64,000 nt of DNA from Exiguobacterium sp. s193 (GCF_018618755.1 NZ_JACSMR010000001.1:558001-622000); one strand, 5' to 3'. Numbered from the stretch's first letter, positions 41,935-51,944 are shown. Numbers and translations are program-made. Notes: a model not told the origin generated them from the letters alone.

Positions 41935-43860
41935 TCATACCCTTGAATCGGGTATCGGATACATCGAACTTTCGCAGGATTTTCGTAGAAGATGTTCCGG
42001 GTATCGAATCCATAATGGAAAAATACTGACGAGATAACAACACGTGACGATACCAATCCACATCAAGGACACTCCTAGGAATGGCGTCATCTTCAGTCCC
42101 GCTTCCGAGACAACGACTTGAAACAGCAACCATGCATGGAAAATCGAAATTAAGTACGGAATCATCAAGACAGCACCATACTTAACAAGCAAAAAGATGC
42201 GCACGCTTCGTCGGTCAAACCCGAGTGCAAACAGTGTCTTCAACCGCTGTTGTTCTTGTTCCGCCGTCATCTGCATCCAGACATGTAGAAAACTCGCGTT
42301 GATGACGAACAGCCAGACGGTCAAAAGAATCACGACGAATGAGACGAGACGGACGATTCGAATGCCATCAAGCTCATCTTCCGTTTCATTGATTAATTGA
42401 TAAGGTGCCGCCGTTTTTTTCGTCATCTTGGCTTTCGATTGAATTTCCCGGACGATTGACATCCAGTCATCCCACGCCTTCGTCCCGTAATCACGATAAG
42501 CAGGCGTTTCAAAAACACGTATACGGGCAGGCCGTTCTGCCAGCCGATCAAACGCATCATCACGGAGGACAAATAACGTTTCAATCCGGTAGTTGTAGCC
42601 AAACAAGAGACGGTGTTTGGCAGGTGACGTGAGTGTAAATCCTGCCTGCTCCATCTTTTTCTTCGCCTGCTTCATCGTCGGTGTCACTTCTTTTAACTGG
42701 ACCGGACGCGCCGGGATGAAGAAGGTCTCGTTCCGCTTCAGGGCACGCGGCTTTCGTCCAAGATGGTCGAGCAGCTGATTGTAGTCAGAGAGACCTAAGA
42801 CATACCGTGTCCCCTGTCTCTTCAGCTTGATCTCTTGTTGATACTTTTCCGGAAAGGTCTGCTTCATCGTCTGCTCAATCTTTTGGAGACGCTCCGACTG
42901 TGCGTCGGTTTCTTCATAATAGACAAGACCGAATTGGTTTTGCGAAGACAAGTCTAACCCGACGAGCTGAAACATGAAGACAAGTCCGACAGCAGCCAGC
43001 GCACACGACGTTAAAATCGTTCCTAAGGCGACTAACGTACTGTTCGTCCGCAACTGTTTGGCGATTTCAGAGACAATCAGTTTTCGAAGTGACAACGTCC
43101 GCGGACGATACAGTTTCATCATCGTCGGTAAGACGTCACGACAAATAAAAAACGAGCCGATGAAAATTACGAGCGGAAATAACATAAAGAAACCTGGTTG
43201 TTTATTCAATGCGAGCACATACCCATAAAACAAAACAGCGACTGCGAGAATTCGAATAACGAAACGAAACCGTCTCCGGAACTTCGACCGTGTCCGAATC
43301 GGACGGTCGGGACGGAAACGATAGATCGCGAGAACGGTCGCCGTCATCAGGACAAGTAATGCGCCGGCGATCAGCACCAAGAAGGATAACGCCGAAATCT
43401 CGATATCGAGCGGTGGTAAAAACATGACTTTCTCAATCGCAAGTAACATCAGTTTCGTCAAGACGACACCTAACAATAAACCTGCCGAAATCGCGACCCC
43501 GCCGACGAGCAACACTTCGATCAAGAAGTATTTCAGGAAATGCGAAAACCCGCTCCCTAAAGTACGCATGACACGCAAATCATTTTTCCGGTGCTCAAGC
43601 ATCGTATATGTCGTCGCATAAATAAAGAGAATACTGAAAAAAAGAATAATCAGTTCGGCGATAAAAACAAAAATCATCGTCAGTTCGATGACTTGATTCA
43701 ATTGACTCAAAACTTTGGCGACATTTTGGAACGAAGCACTCGTCACTAAGTTCCAGTAGGTCGTCGAAATCGTCATCGCAATGACAATCGTCAGGGCGTA
43801 CCCATAATACAGACGCTGATAGCGTTTGATGTTACGTAGGGCGTATTGTAGATAGTTGAT
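41935..43860 (-). CDS. BceB-type FtsX-like permease, non-canonical ATC start
   Basis: A 641-aa ten-helix permease with the large extracytoplasmic loop (about 300-500) typical of BceB. The first ATG is at 43776, but the family N-terminus is encoded upstream in frame: from ATC at 43860 the reading is (I)NYLQYALRNIKRYQRLYYGY, matching the standard FtsX-like opening and supplying the first helix. No ATG, GTG or TTG lies upstream in frame; a TAG precedes the G7 tract. ATC lies six bases after AGGGGGGG, so it is the best start, overlapping the ABC gene by 29 bp. Otherwise the start codon has mutated. Extracellular peptide antibiotic sensing and removal is the family role. Confidence 0.8.
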   Translation of the reverse strand: MNYLQYALRNIKRYQRLYYGYALTIVIAMTISTTYWNLVTSASFQNVAKVLSQLNQVIELTMIFVFIAELIILFFSILFIYATTYTMLEHRKNDLRVMRTLGSGFSHFLKYFLIEVLLVGGVAISAGLLLGVVLTKLMLLAIEKVMFLPPLDIEISALSFLVLIAGALLVLMTATVLAIYRFRPDRPIRTRSKFRRRFRFVIRILAVAVLFYGYVLALNKQPGFFMLFPLVIFIGSFFICRDVLPTMMKLYRPRTLSLRKLIVSEIAKQLRTNSTLVALGTILTSCALAAVGLVFMFQLVGLDLSSQNQFGLVYYEETDAQSERLQKIEQTMKQTFPEKYQQEIKLKRQGTRYVLGLSDYNQLLDHLGRKPRALKRNETFFIPARPVQLKEVTPTMKQAKKKMEQAGFTLTSPAKHRLLFGYNYRIETLFVLRDDAFDRLAERPARIRVFETPAYRDYGTKAWDDWMSIVREIQSKAKMTKKTAAPYQLINETEDELDGIRIVRLVSFVVILLTVWLFVINASFLHVWMQMTAEQEQQRLKTLFALGFDRRSVRIFLLVKYGAVLMIPYLISIFHAWLLFQVVVSEAGLKMTPFLGVSLMWIGIVTCCYLVSIFPLWIRYPEHLLRKSCESSMYPIPDSRV

Positions 43861-44596
43861 GTTCGTCCCCCCCTAGTAACGACAACGACTCGATGACGCG
43901 TTGAAAGAAGACACGACGCGGTTCGTCACGAAACAACTCGGTTTGAATATTACCATCCTTCAAAAATAAGACATGGTTACAATACGAGGCGACGGTCGGG
44001 TCGTGTGTGACGATGACCATCGTCATTCCTGTTTCATTCAATTCAGCAAGTAATTCCATTACATGTTTTGTCGCTTGGAAGTCGAGTGCTCCGGTCGGTT
44101 CATCGGCGAGCATCAGACGTGGCGCATGGATCAACGCCCGACCGATGGCCGTCCGTTGCCGCTGTCCCCCGGATACTTCATCCACTTGTTTATCGAGTAA
44201 CTCATCGATTTGCAGACGTTTTGCGAGATGCAGCATCTCGTCACGCGCCTGCTGCGTTTTTTTGCCAGTCAACATCAACGGCACAAGCATATTCTCACCA
44301 AGTGTCAACGAATCGAGCAGATTAAATTCTTGAAAGATAATTCCGAGCGTCTCTCGCCGAAAGCGTGTCGTCTCTTTCCGCTTGAATGTCGCCGTATCGA
44401 CCCCGTCCATCAAAATCGCACCCCAGCTCGGTTGGTCGAGGGTCGCGAGTAAATTGATCAATGTCGATTTTCCACTTCCGGACGGACCCATCACGGCAAC
44501 CATCTCGCCTTCTTCCACCCGAAAATTGAGATCCGTCAATGGCTGTTCCGTCACTTTTCCGGCATAGACTTTTCCAAGCTGTTTGACTTCAATCAT
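43832..44596 (-). CDS. BceA-type ABC ATPase
   Basis: A 254-aa ATPase: Walker A GPSGSGKSTL (about 36), signature EVSGGQRQRTAIG, Walker B LMLADEPTGALDF, His in VTHDPTV. Belongs to the MacB/BceA class. It pairs with the permease downstream, with overlapping reading frames, and starts inside the kinase gene end (8-bp overlap). A G7 tract near its 3' end (43867-43873) is where the two frames cross. Confidence 0.92.
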   Translation of the reverse strand: MIEVKQLGKVYAGKVTEQPLTDLNFRVEEGEMVAVMGPSGSGKSTLINLLATLDQPSWGAILMDGVDTATFKRKETTRFRRETLGIIFQEFNLLDSLTLGENMLVPLMLTGKKTQQARDEMLHLAKRLQIDELLDKQVDEVSGGQRQRTAIGRALIHAPRLMLADEPTGALDFQATKHVMELLAELNETGMTMVIVTHDPTVASYCNHVLFLKDGNIQTELFRDEPRRVFFQRVIESLSLLGGDEHQLSTIRPT

Positions 44597-45581
44597 CTGT
44601 TTGTCCTCCTACCAGTTTCATGCGACACGTCGTACCCACCCCTTCACTGCTATCCAGTTCGATTTCATGTCCCAGTTTCATGCAGACCTGTCGGACGAAA
44701 TAAAGCCCCATACCAGTCGATTCGCCGTACCTCCGTCCATTTTCACCCGTGAAGAAAGCATTAAAGACACGCGGTAAATCCCGCTTCGGTATCCCGACCC
44801 CATCATCCGCAATCGTCAGAATGACTTGCCCGTCTTGTTCCGTTGCCCGAATGACTACTTCATTCCCATGTCCCGTCGTATATTTGACGGCATTCGTCAA
44901 GAGTTGCAGCAAGAGAAAACGAAACCACTTCGCATCTGTATAGACATAAAGCGAACGGTCGATTTCAAGTTTCGGGTAGACTTTATTTTTGACGAACAGT
45001 CGTTTTTCCTGATTGATGATTCCTGTGACGAGCGTCCGTAAATGCAATTGTTCTGCTTTCAAGTCCGTCTCAATTGCTTCAAGGCGTGACGAATACAACA
45101 TTTGGTCCAGTCCTGTCCGCAAACGTTCGACTTCATGACGCAAGTCCGCCTGATAATCTTCTCCCGGATGCTCAAGAATCAATTCGATGACGGATAGTGG
45201 TGTTTTCATTTGATGAATCCACTGGTCGACATAACGGTGCCGTTCCTTTTCTTTCCTTCGCTCGGCGAACAGACTGTTCCGAAAAATCGTCTGCTGTCGT
45301 TCTAAAAAAAGTTCGACCGCTGCTGCAATCGGTTCTTCACTGCCCGGTCGAATCGGTTCTGCGACGGACGTGATCGGGTTATGTAACCGGTTGAGCAACG
45401 GAAGCATACTAAAGAAACGATAGCTCAAATAAATGGCGAGTCCAATCGTATCTAATAAAATGATGTAAAAAAAGGCGGCCGGTTGATAGAGATCGTACAA
45501 CCAAAGGACAAGAAACAATCCTGCGAGTTGAATGATAAAAAAGAGGAGTCCGGGAAGTGAATAACGGAAGAAAAGTTTCAT
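44589..45581 (-). CDS. BceS-type intramembrane-sensing histidine kinase
   Basis: A 330-aa kinase. Two N-terminal membrane helices with almost no extracellular loop (about 8-30 and 36-58), the hallmark of kinases that sense through a BceAB transporter. Phospho-acceptor His in VDQWIHQMKTPLSVIE (about 122), N-box LLLQLLTNAVKYT, G-boxes DDGVGIPK and GESTGMGLYFV. Overlaps the regulator gene by 4 bp. Confidence 0.92.
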   Translation of the reverse strand: MKLFFRYSLPGLLFFIIQLAGLFLVLWLYDLYQPAAFFYIILLDTIGLAIYLSYRFFSMLPLLNRLHNPITSVAEPIRPGSEEPIAAAVELFLERQQTIFRNSLFAERRKEKERHRYVDQWIHQMKTPLSVIELILEHPGEDYQADLRHEVERLRTGLDQMLYSSRLEAIETDLKAEQLHLRTLVTGIINQEKRLFVKNKVYPKLEIDRSLYVYTDAKWFRFLLLQLLTNAVKYTTGHGNEVVIRATEQDGQVILTIADDGVGIPKRDLPRVFNAFFTGENGRRYGESTGMGLYFVRQVCMKLGHEIELDSSEGVGTTCRMKLVGGQTDD

Positions 45582-46264
45582 TGATCAAACACCAAGCGGT
45601 ATCCGACACCGCGGACCGTCTCAAGACCCACTACTCCGATTTCCGCTAACCGTTTTCGGACACGGGTGATATTGACATTTAACGTATTTTCATCGACAAA
45701 TGCCTCATCATCCCAAATCCGTTCGAGCAAGTCCCCCCGACTGACGATACGTGGACTTGCCGTCAGTAACATCTCTAAAATCAAGCCCTCTTTTTTTGAT
45801 AGTTCGATTGACCGTTCACCCATTTCGACGATATAACGGTCTAAATATAACGTGATTCCGGCCTTATGGACGGTCCGCTCATCCTTTTCGCTTGATAGTG
45901 TTCCATAGGCCCGGCGAATCTGACTTTTTATCTTTGCGATGACGACGGCTCCTTGAAACGGCTTGACGATATAATCATCTGCACCATATTCAAGCGCCAT
46001 GACTTGGTCCATTTCACCGACACGGGCGGAAATAAATAAAATCGGTGCCCGTGTTTTCAGGCGAAGTTGGCGGCACCAATAAAACCCGTCAAACTTCGGT
46101 AGATTGACATCCAGTAAAATGACGTCTGGTTTCGTCTCCTCGAATCGGGTGACGACATCCCCCAGACCGTCTTCATGGACGACATGAAAATCATAACGTT
46201 CGAGTAATTCTTGAAGCAGTTTTGCAATCTTTGGATCATCTTCTACTAATAAAATCGTTTCCAT
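45578..46264 (-). CDS. BceR-type response regulator
   Basis: A 228-aa OmpR-family regulator: ILLVEDDPKIAKLL, phospho-Asp in VILLDVNLPKFDG (about 51), Lys in DDYIVKPF, and a winged helix ending ETVRGVGYRLVF. ATG at 46264 is preferred to 46288. First gene of the regulator-kinase-ABC-permease-XRE unit. It most likely activates both flanking transporter units. Confidence 0.92.
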   Translation of the reverse strand: METILLVEDDPKIAKLLQELLERYDFHVVHEDGLGDVVTRFEETKPDVILLDVNLPKFDGFYWCRQLRLKTRAPILFISARVGEMDQVMALEYGADDYIVKPFQGAVVIAKIKSQIRRAYGTLSSEKDERTVHKAGITLYLDRYIVEMGERSIELSKKEGLILEMLLTASPRIVSRGDLLERIWDDEAFVDENTLNVNITRVRKRLAEIGVVGLETVRGVGYRLVFDQ

Positions 46265-46309
46265 CGGATGATTCATCTCCTTCATCATCTATCATACCGA
46301 ACAAAAAAA

Positions 46310-46338
46310 GGACTGAAAACGATTATTCGTTTCCAGTC
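46310..46338 (-). terminator. Terminator of the first Bce transporter unit
   Basis: GACTGGAAAC...GTTTTCAGTC on the minus strand followed by CTTTTTTT. It separates the permease gene from the bceR-like gene. Confidence 0.85.
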
Positions 46339-46346
46339 TACCGTTC

Positions 46347-48263
46347 TTACATCACAATCCGTCGATACGCCCGAACGGTCATGATGTAATATACGAGATA
46401 TACGACCGTATAACAACCGATTGCAAGAAGTGTCGGCATGACGATATTGTAATTGAGTAATTTTTGAAGCACTTGCATCGCTACGAGACTGTGGACAAGC
46501 CCAAGGACATACGGCAAGGAGAAGACGAATCCGACAAGGCGGCGAATGATACTTGCCTGTTCCTCCCGCGCGACCCCGATGTTTTGAATGATTGTAAACC
46601 GTTGTTTCGACTCTTCCGCTTCCGCTAGCATCTTGAAGTAGATGATTGAACCGGTCGCAAGTAAAAAGACAAGTCCAAGGAATCCGGCAGCAAATGCGAG
46701 CAGTCCTGTCGTTGCCGTCGTCATCGCATACACCGGATAATAAGCGGCCATATCCGTCTCTGCCTGTTTTCCGTAAAGTGCCTCGAGTTTTTTCATCAAT
46801 CCATCATCCGTCCGTTCATCTGCGAACTGATAATTCGTCAAGAGCATCGCCCGTTCCGGCATCATCGCAAACGCATCATCCGAGACAACGAATGCCAATC
46901 GTTGTTTCTCATACAGTTGAGCGATTGGTAAATCCGTTGCGTCCGTGATCCGAAAAGTAGAGTGGACGTCAGTGATTTTGATTCCGATTGGTGATTTGAC
47001 CCGCTCCTGCAACAACTCATTGCCTTTGAATGTCTCAAGGACAATTGCTTCGTCTTGTTTCGGCGCTGACAACACACGTTTTCCGTTCGCTTTCGCTAAT
47101 CTGCTGTAATCCGAATAATTGATATAGCTGAACTGTCCTTTTTCGCCCTCCAAGCCGTACGTCTGGTAGTACTTCGTCAAATATAAGGGGTTCGGAAGTT
47201 CCTCCATCCGGTGATTGACGTTTTTGACGTTGACCATCGTCCGCTGTTCAATCGTTTGGTTCGAGTTCTTGATTAATCGTTCTGCCTCGGCCCGTTTACT
47301 CGCGATCGATAAACTATATGGCATCTGTTGCTCGACCGTCCGATCGATGAAATAGTAAATCGATGTCGCGGTGCCGACCGTCGTTAACGTGACGGCTGTG
47401 ATAACTGTAATCGTCGATAACATGACGGCGTTCGACTTGACGCGTGACAACAGTTGACCATGGACAATCAAGTTCGTCCCTTTAAAATGCTGCGCCCGTT
47501 TACTCAAGATGCGCAACAGGAAAATCGTGAAGTAACTCATCGTTCCGAACGTTCCGACGATGACACAGATCATCACAAGTGGTGCGACTACTGTGAAGTG
47601 ATCCAGCAAGGGCTGTCCCGTCAAGTAATAACCGACACCAATCAAGAGAACAGATAAGACGGCGAGAAACGGATGGACTTTCGGAATCCCTTCGACTTGT
47701 TGTTTTGCCCGGAACAGTTCGATCAAGGTGAAACGGTAAATCGTTCGTGCTGACCGGAGTGCAATCAGGAAAAATATTATGCAGAACACAGCAATCGTCT
47801 GACCGATTGCAGCCAAGCTAATCGTAAACGTTGCTTCGATATCGATTGCCATGACGTAGGCTAGGAGCTGGACAAAATATTTTGAGGCAATCGTTCCGAG
47901 AACGATGCCGAGGACTAACCCAATCATCCCGTACCCGATTGTTTCCATGAACAGCAGTTGGACGATTTGTTTTCGTTCAAGTCCAAGTAACGCATATAAA
48001 CCCAGTTCTTGCTTACGGCGACGTAAGAAAAAATCACTTGAATACCAGATGAAAATGGCAGAAAAAATGGCCAATATGACACTTGCCCCTGTAAAGACCG
48101 TCCCGAGCTTACCATACAGTTCATTCGCTTGAAGCATCGCCTCGTTCGAGCGAATCGCCAAAAACGTATAATAGATCAAAATTGCAAACGTCACAGCTCC
48201 CAGGTACATCGCATTATGACGAATATTTTTCAAATTACGAAAGGCCAGTTTAGACAAACTCAC
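46347..48263 (-). CDS. BceB-type permease, second transporter
   Basis: A 638-aa FtsX-like permease. N-terminal SKLAFRNLKNIRHNAMYLGA, ten membrane helices, and a large extracytoplasmic domain (about 290-500). GTG at 48263 is used: GGAGG lies 8 bases upstream and the ORF upstream of it lies in the ABC gene, which it overlaps by 14 bp. The pair is a second peptide-antibiotic detoxification transporter. Confidence 0.9.
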   Translation of the reverse strand: MSLSKLAFRNLKNIRHNAMYLGAVTFAILIYYTFLAIRSNEAMLQANELYGKLGTVFTGASVILAIFSAIFIWYSSDFFLRRRKQELGLYALLGLERKQIVQLLFMETIGYGMIGLVLGIVLGTIASKYFVQLLAYVMAIDIEATFTISLAAIGQTIAVFCIIFFLIALRSARTIYRFTLIELFRAKQQVEGIPKVHPFLAVLSVLLIGVGYYLTGQPLLDHFTVVAPLVMICVIVGTFGTMSYFTIFLLRILSKRAQHFKGTNLIVHGQLLSRVKSNAVMLSTITVITAVTLTTVGTATSIYYFIDRTVEQQMPYSLSIASKRAEAERLIKNSNQTIEQRTMVNVKNVNHRMEELPNPLYLTKYYQTYGLEGEKGQFSYINYSDYSRLAKANGKRVLSAPKQDEAIVLETFKGNELLQERVKSPIGIKITDVHSTFRITDATDLPIAQLYEKQRLAFVVSDDAFAMMPERAMLLTNYQFADERTDDGLMKKLEALYGKQAETDMAAYYPVYAMTTATTGLLAFAAGFLGLVFLLATGSIIYFKMLAEAEESKQRFTIIQNIGVAREEQASIIRRLVGFVFSLPYVLGLVHSLVAMQVLQKLLNYNIVMPTLLAIGCYTVVYLVYYIMTVRAYRRIVM

Positions 48264-49011
48264 GTGCCGCACCTCCGAGCTCGCGTTGGACTTCCATGAT
48301 TTGTTCGAAAAATTCTTTTTGTGTCCCGAAGCGGTGGATTTCGCGGAACAGCTCCCCGTCTTTGACGAAGATGATTCGTTCCGCATAAGACGCCGTGACC
48401 GGATCGTGGGTCACCATCAAAATCGTTGCCCCTTGTTCATTCAACGTTTGGAGAGATTCAAGTAAACGGGTCGCTGCTTTCGAGTCAAGGGCCCCCGTCG
48501 GTTCATCGGCTAGGATGAGGGACGGTTGGTGGATGATTGCGCGTGCTGCTGCGACACGTTGTTTTTGACCACCTGAAAGTTCAACCGGCCGTTTCTTCAA
48601 CAAGTCTTCGATTCCAAGTTGCTGTGCGACCTGTTCGACACGCAGTACAATCATCGTTTTCTCGATGCGGGCCAGTGCGAGTGGCAAAGCGATGTTTTCT
48701 TCGACCGTCATCGTATCAAGCAAGTTAAAGTCTTGAAAGATGAAGCCGAGTTGTTCGCGCCGAAAACGTGCCAATTGTTTTTCACGCATGTCCGTGACAT
48801 TTTCACCGTTGATGGAAATCATTCCTTCACTCGGCCGGTCGATCGTCGATAAAAGATTGAGCAGTGTTGATTTCCCGGCACCGGACGGACCCATGATGCT
48901 GACGAACTCTGCCTCATGAACGGTCAGTGACGTTGGTTTTAATGCTTCGTGTTGCGCCATTTTTGTTTGATACACCTTCGTAATGTTTTCTGCATTCAAA
49001 ATGGTTTTCAT
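48250..49011 (-). CDS. BceA-type ABC ATPase, second transporter
   Basis: A 253-aa ATPase: Walker A GPSGAGKSTLL (about 40), signature ELSGGQKQRVAAA, Walker B LILADEPTGALDS, switch His in MVTHDPV. First gene of a two-gene unit with the permease. It has its own terminator, so it is transcribed apart from the bceRS-like genes though probably under their control. Confidence 0.93.
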   Translation of the reverse strand: MKTILNAENITKVYQTKMAQHEALKPTSLTVHEAEFVSIMGPSGAGKSTLLNLLSTIDRPSEGMISINGENVTDMREKQLARFRREQLGFIFQDFNLLDTMTVEENIALPLALARIEKTMIVLRVEQVAQQLGIEDLLKKRPVELSGGQKQRVAAARAIIHQPSLILADEPTGALDSKAATRLLESLQTLNEQGATILMVTHDPVTASYAERIIFVKDGELFREIHRFGTQKEFFEQIMEVQRELGGAAREFV

Positions 49012-49176
49012 ATGCTTGTTCCTCCTGAAGTCGATTCGTTACCTTCAGTCTACTGGGCGTTCACGTTTTGAGGGATTGCGTTAACTTTCAATCGACTTAC
49101 AAAACAGTAAGGTCCGGTCGGAGTACGAAACAGGGAGAAGCTTTTCCGCCCGGATACTCCTTTTTCGGCATAGTAA

Positions 49177-49207
49177 AAACTCCCTCATCTCGTAAGATAA
49201 GAGAGTT
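49177..49207 (-). terminator. Terminator of crr
   Basis: AAACTCTCTTATCT...AGATGAGGGAGTTT on the minus strand followed by TTA; 35 bp after the crr stop. Confidence 0.6.
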
Positions 49208-49241
49208 TCAAGAGAAGCGCGAAAATTCGCGCGTAATCAGA

Positions 49242-49745
49242 TTATTTATGTGTTGCTTTGAACAATTCTGTTTCACCTGCAACGACTGAAGTACCTTCAG
49301 CAGGAACAGCAGAAAGTGTGAATTGATCGTGGTTTGTGACGATGATTGGTGTGACTAATGAAGGGGCATTCGCACGGATGTAATCTAAATCAAACTCAAC
49401 CAAAACATCGCCTGCTTTGACTTTATCGCCCGATTGAACGTGTGCCGTGAAACCTTCACCTTTTAAGTTAACTGTATCTAAACCGATGTGGATCAATAGT
49501 TCAAGACCATCTTCACCTTTAAGTCCGATTGCGTGTTTCGTCGGGAAAATCGTTTCGACTGTCGCATTGATCGGCGCGACGACTTTACCTTCTGTCGGTT
49601 CGATTGCAACTCCGTCTCCCATCATTTTTTGTGAGAAGACTTGATCGGGTACGTTCTCGATGCTGACGATTTTACCTGTAAGTGCAGAAGTGATTTTAGC
49701 GTTTCCTGCTTCGTTGCCACCAAACAATTTTTTAAAGAATCCCAT
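49242..49745 (-). CDS. crr: PTS glucose-type EIIA component
   Basis: A 167-aa phosphocarrier. The phospho-acceptor His is in LLIHIGLDTVNLKG (about 89), with the second His in PTKHAIGLK (about 74). N-terminal MGFFKKLFGG and VFSQKMMGDGVAI fit free-standing EIIA-Glc of Firmicutes. It passes phosphate from HPr to an EIIBC sugar permease. Single gene. Confidence 0.93.
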   Translation of the reverse strand: MGFFKKLFGGNEAGNAKITSALTGKIVSIENVPDQVFSQKMMGDGVAIEPTEGKVVAPINATVETIFPTKHAIGLKGEDGLELLIHIGLDTVNLKGEGFTAHVQSGDKVKAGDVLVEFDLDYIRANAPSLVTPIIVTNHDQFTLSAVPAEGTSVVAGETELFKATHK

Positions 49746-49920
49746 GATACTATCCCTCTACTTTCTTGATCGTTTTCTTCATTTAAGAAGATTCGATTTT
49801 TTTATAGGAGCGTGTTTATGAACAACTCGCTCACGTTCTCACAAAAAGCATACGTTTGTCCCTCTAGTTTTGCAAGTATTTTTGTGTGATAATAGTTAGA
49901 AATCAAAAGGAGGCGCTTAC

Positions 49921-51627
49921 ATGTTACCATTTTCAGAACTTACATATGTCCGTCCTGATCTGAATGTTTTAGAAACGACCATGCAAAACGCAATTTCTCG
50001 TTTGAAAGAAGCCACACAAGTCGAACAGGCAAACGCAGCCATCACTGAGATTAATACCCTCAGAAACCAATTCGAAACAGCGAGCCAAATCGTCGAGATT
50101 CGTCATACGATTGATACACGTGATGCTTTTTACGAAACGGAACAAGGTTTCTTTGATGAAGCAGGTCCCGTCTATCAAGGCTACGTCTCGAGTTATTATC
50201 ATGTATTGACGGCGCACGCGCTCCGTGAGCAGCTCGAAACGACTTGGGGGAAACAACTCTTCCTCTTAGCAGAAGCAAGCTTAAAAACTTTTTCGGAAGA
50301 GATCATACCGAAGCTTCAAGAAGAAAATCGCCTCTCGAGTGAATACACGAAGTTGATGTCCTCTGCCGAAATCGAATTTGATGGCAAAACGTTGAACTTA
50401 TCTCAGTTCGGTCCTTACTTGCAGTCACCTGACCGCGCTGTCCGTAAAGCAGCTTCAGAAGCACGTTACGGTTATTTAAAAGAACACGGCGAAGCAATCG
50501 ATACGATTTACGATAAACTCGTCCATGTCCGGACTGACATCGCAACGACGCTCGGCTTCCCTTCATTCGTCGAGCTCGGATATGCCCGGATGCTTCGCGT
50601 CGACTATAACCAATCGATGGTCGAAGATTACCGCAAGCAAATCCTTGAGACGATCGTTCCGATTGCGACGTCATTAAAAGAACGCCAACAGCGCCGGATC
50701 GGTGTCGATTCACTCTACTACTATGATGAAGGATTCGCTTTCAAATCAGGAAACGCTACACCGCAAGGCGAGGAAGCATTCATCATTGAGGGTGGAAAGA
50801 AAATGTATCGCGAGATGTCTCCTGAGACAAATGAGTTCTTCGACTATATGTTAGAACGTGGCGCCCTCGATTTGACGGCGAAACCAGGAAAAGCAGGCGG
50901 TGGGTACTGTACCTACATCGCTGACGAAAAACTACCGTTCATCTTCTCGAACTTCAATGGGACTTCGGGAGATATCGATGTCTTGACGCATGAAGTCGGT
51001 CACGCTTTCCAAGTCTATGAAAGCCGTCACTTCACGACACCGGAGTATGGGTTCCCGACATACGAGGCCTGTGAAATCCATTCGATGTCGATGGAATACT
51101 TCGCGTACCCATGGATGGAAGAATTCTTCGGTGAAGAAACGTCGAAGTATAAATTCAGTCACTTGGCTGGTGGGGTCACCTTCTTACCGTACGGTGTCGC
51201 AATCGATGAGTTCCAACACGTCATCTACAGCAAACCGGAACTCACACCGGCCGAACGGCGCCAGGCATGGCGGACGATTGAGAAGAAATACCTTCCGCAT
51301 CGCAACTACGAGGAGAATGACTACCTCGATTCAGGTGCGTGGTGGCATCAACAAGGACATGTCTTCGGCAGCCCGTTCTATTACATCGATTACACGCTCG
51401 CTCAAGTCTGTGCCTTCCAGTTCTATGCTTGGATGGAACAAGACCGGGAAGCCGCTTGGAAATCGTATCTCGCGCTCTGTAAAGCAGGCGGGTCAGAAAG
51501 CTTCCTCGCACTTGTCGAACGCGCCGGCTTGAAGTCACCTTTCGCTGACGGAACAGTCGACGAAGCGGTCGCACCAATCAAAGCTTATCTCGAACAAGCA
51601 GACGACTTAGCACTCGACCGCGTCTAA
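49921..51627 (+). CDS. pepF: M3-family oligoendopeptidase F
   Basis: A 568-aa cytoplasmic zinc peptidase. Catalytic motif VLTHEVGHAFQVYES (about 355) with the third ligand Glu in EACEIHSMSMEYF. Length and the N-terminal helical half fit the M3 oligoendopeptidase group, which trims short peptides. A -10-like TGTGATAAT and AAGGAGGCG lie upstream. A family A copy follows the gene. Confidence 0.93.
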   Translation: MLPFSELTYVRPDLNVLETTMQNAISRLKEATQVEQANAAITEINTLRNQFETASQIVEIRHTIDTRDAFYETEQGFFDEAGPVYQGYVSSYYHVLTAHALREQLETTWGKQLFLLAEASLKTFSEEIIPKLQEENRLSSEYTKLMSSAEIEFDGKTLNLSQFGPYLQSPDRAVRKAASEARYGYLKEHGEAIDTIYDKLVHVRTDIATTLGFPSFVELGYARMLRVDYNQSMVEDYRKQILETIVPIATSLKERQQRRIGVDSLYYYDEGFAFKSGNATPQGEEAFIIEGGKKMYREMSPETNEFFDYMLERGALDLTAKPGKAGGGYCTYIADEKLPFIFSNFNGTSGDIDVLTHEVGHAFQVYESRHFTTPEYGFPTYEACEIHSMSMEYFAYPWMEEFFGEETSKYKFSHLAGGVTFLPYGVAIDEFQHVIYSKPELTPAERRQAWRTIEKKYLPHRNYEENDYLDSGAWWHQQGHVFGSPFYYIDYTLAQVCAFQFYAWMEQDREAAWKSYLALCKAGGSESFLALVERAGLKSPFADGTVDEAVAPIKAYLEQADDLALDRV

Positions 51628-51658
51628 CGAACGATCACTACTAAACAAGTATCCAGCG

Positions 51659-51917
51659 TGTAGACAAACGCTTATGAAGCGTGAACATGCGATAACGAGA
51701 GACAATCCGGTTGCATGACCGGCTTTCCGTCATAGTGTTACCTAAAAAGCGTCACGTTTCGTTGACTCCTACGGGGAAAAGTGCGTGATTCACGTACTTT
51801 CAGAGGCAGGCAAGACCCTGCTTCTTGTCCCTAAGGATCAAGGAGCAACGGCTTGCGCCTCGCCCGAGGAAAGCAACGAAAAACGACGCTTGATCTCCTG
51901 ATGGCACTTTGTCTACA
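51659..51917 (-). repeat. Family A element, shortened copy A7 (259 bp)
   Basis: GTGTAGACAAA to TTTGTCTACA, opposite direction to A1; central stem-loops deleted (GAGACAATCCGGTTGCATGACCGG junction). Flanks differ from other copies: AGTATCCAGCG on the left and AGTATCTTCTAGCG on the right instead of paired hairpins. Lies between convergent pepF and the GGDEF-EAL gene. Confidence 0.82.
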
Positions 51918-51944
51918 GCCTGTAGTATCTTCTAGCGATAACAA

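Noticed and set aside
41935-43776. Permease starting at the first ATG (43776)
   Set aside because: It would lack the conserved FtsX-like N-terminus and most of the first membrane helix, which are encoded in frame just upstream.
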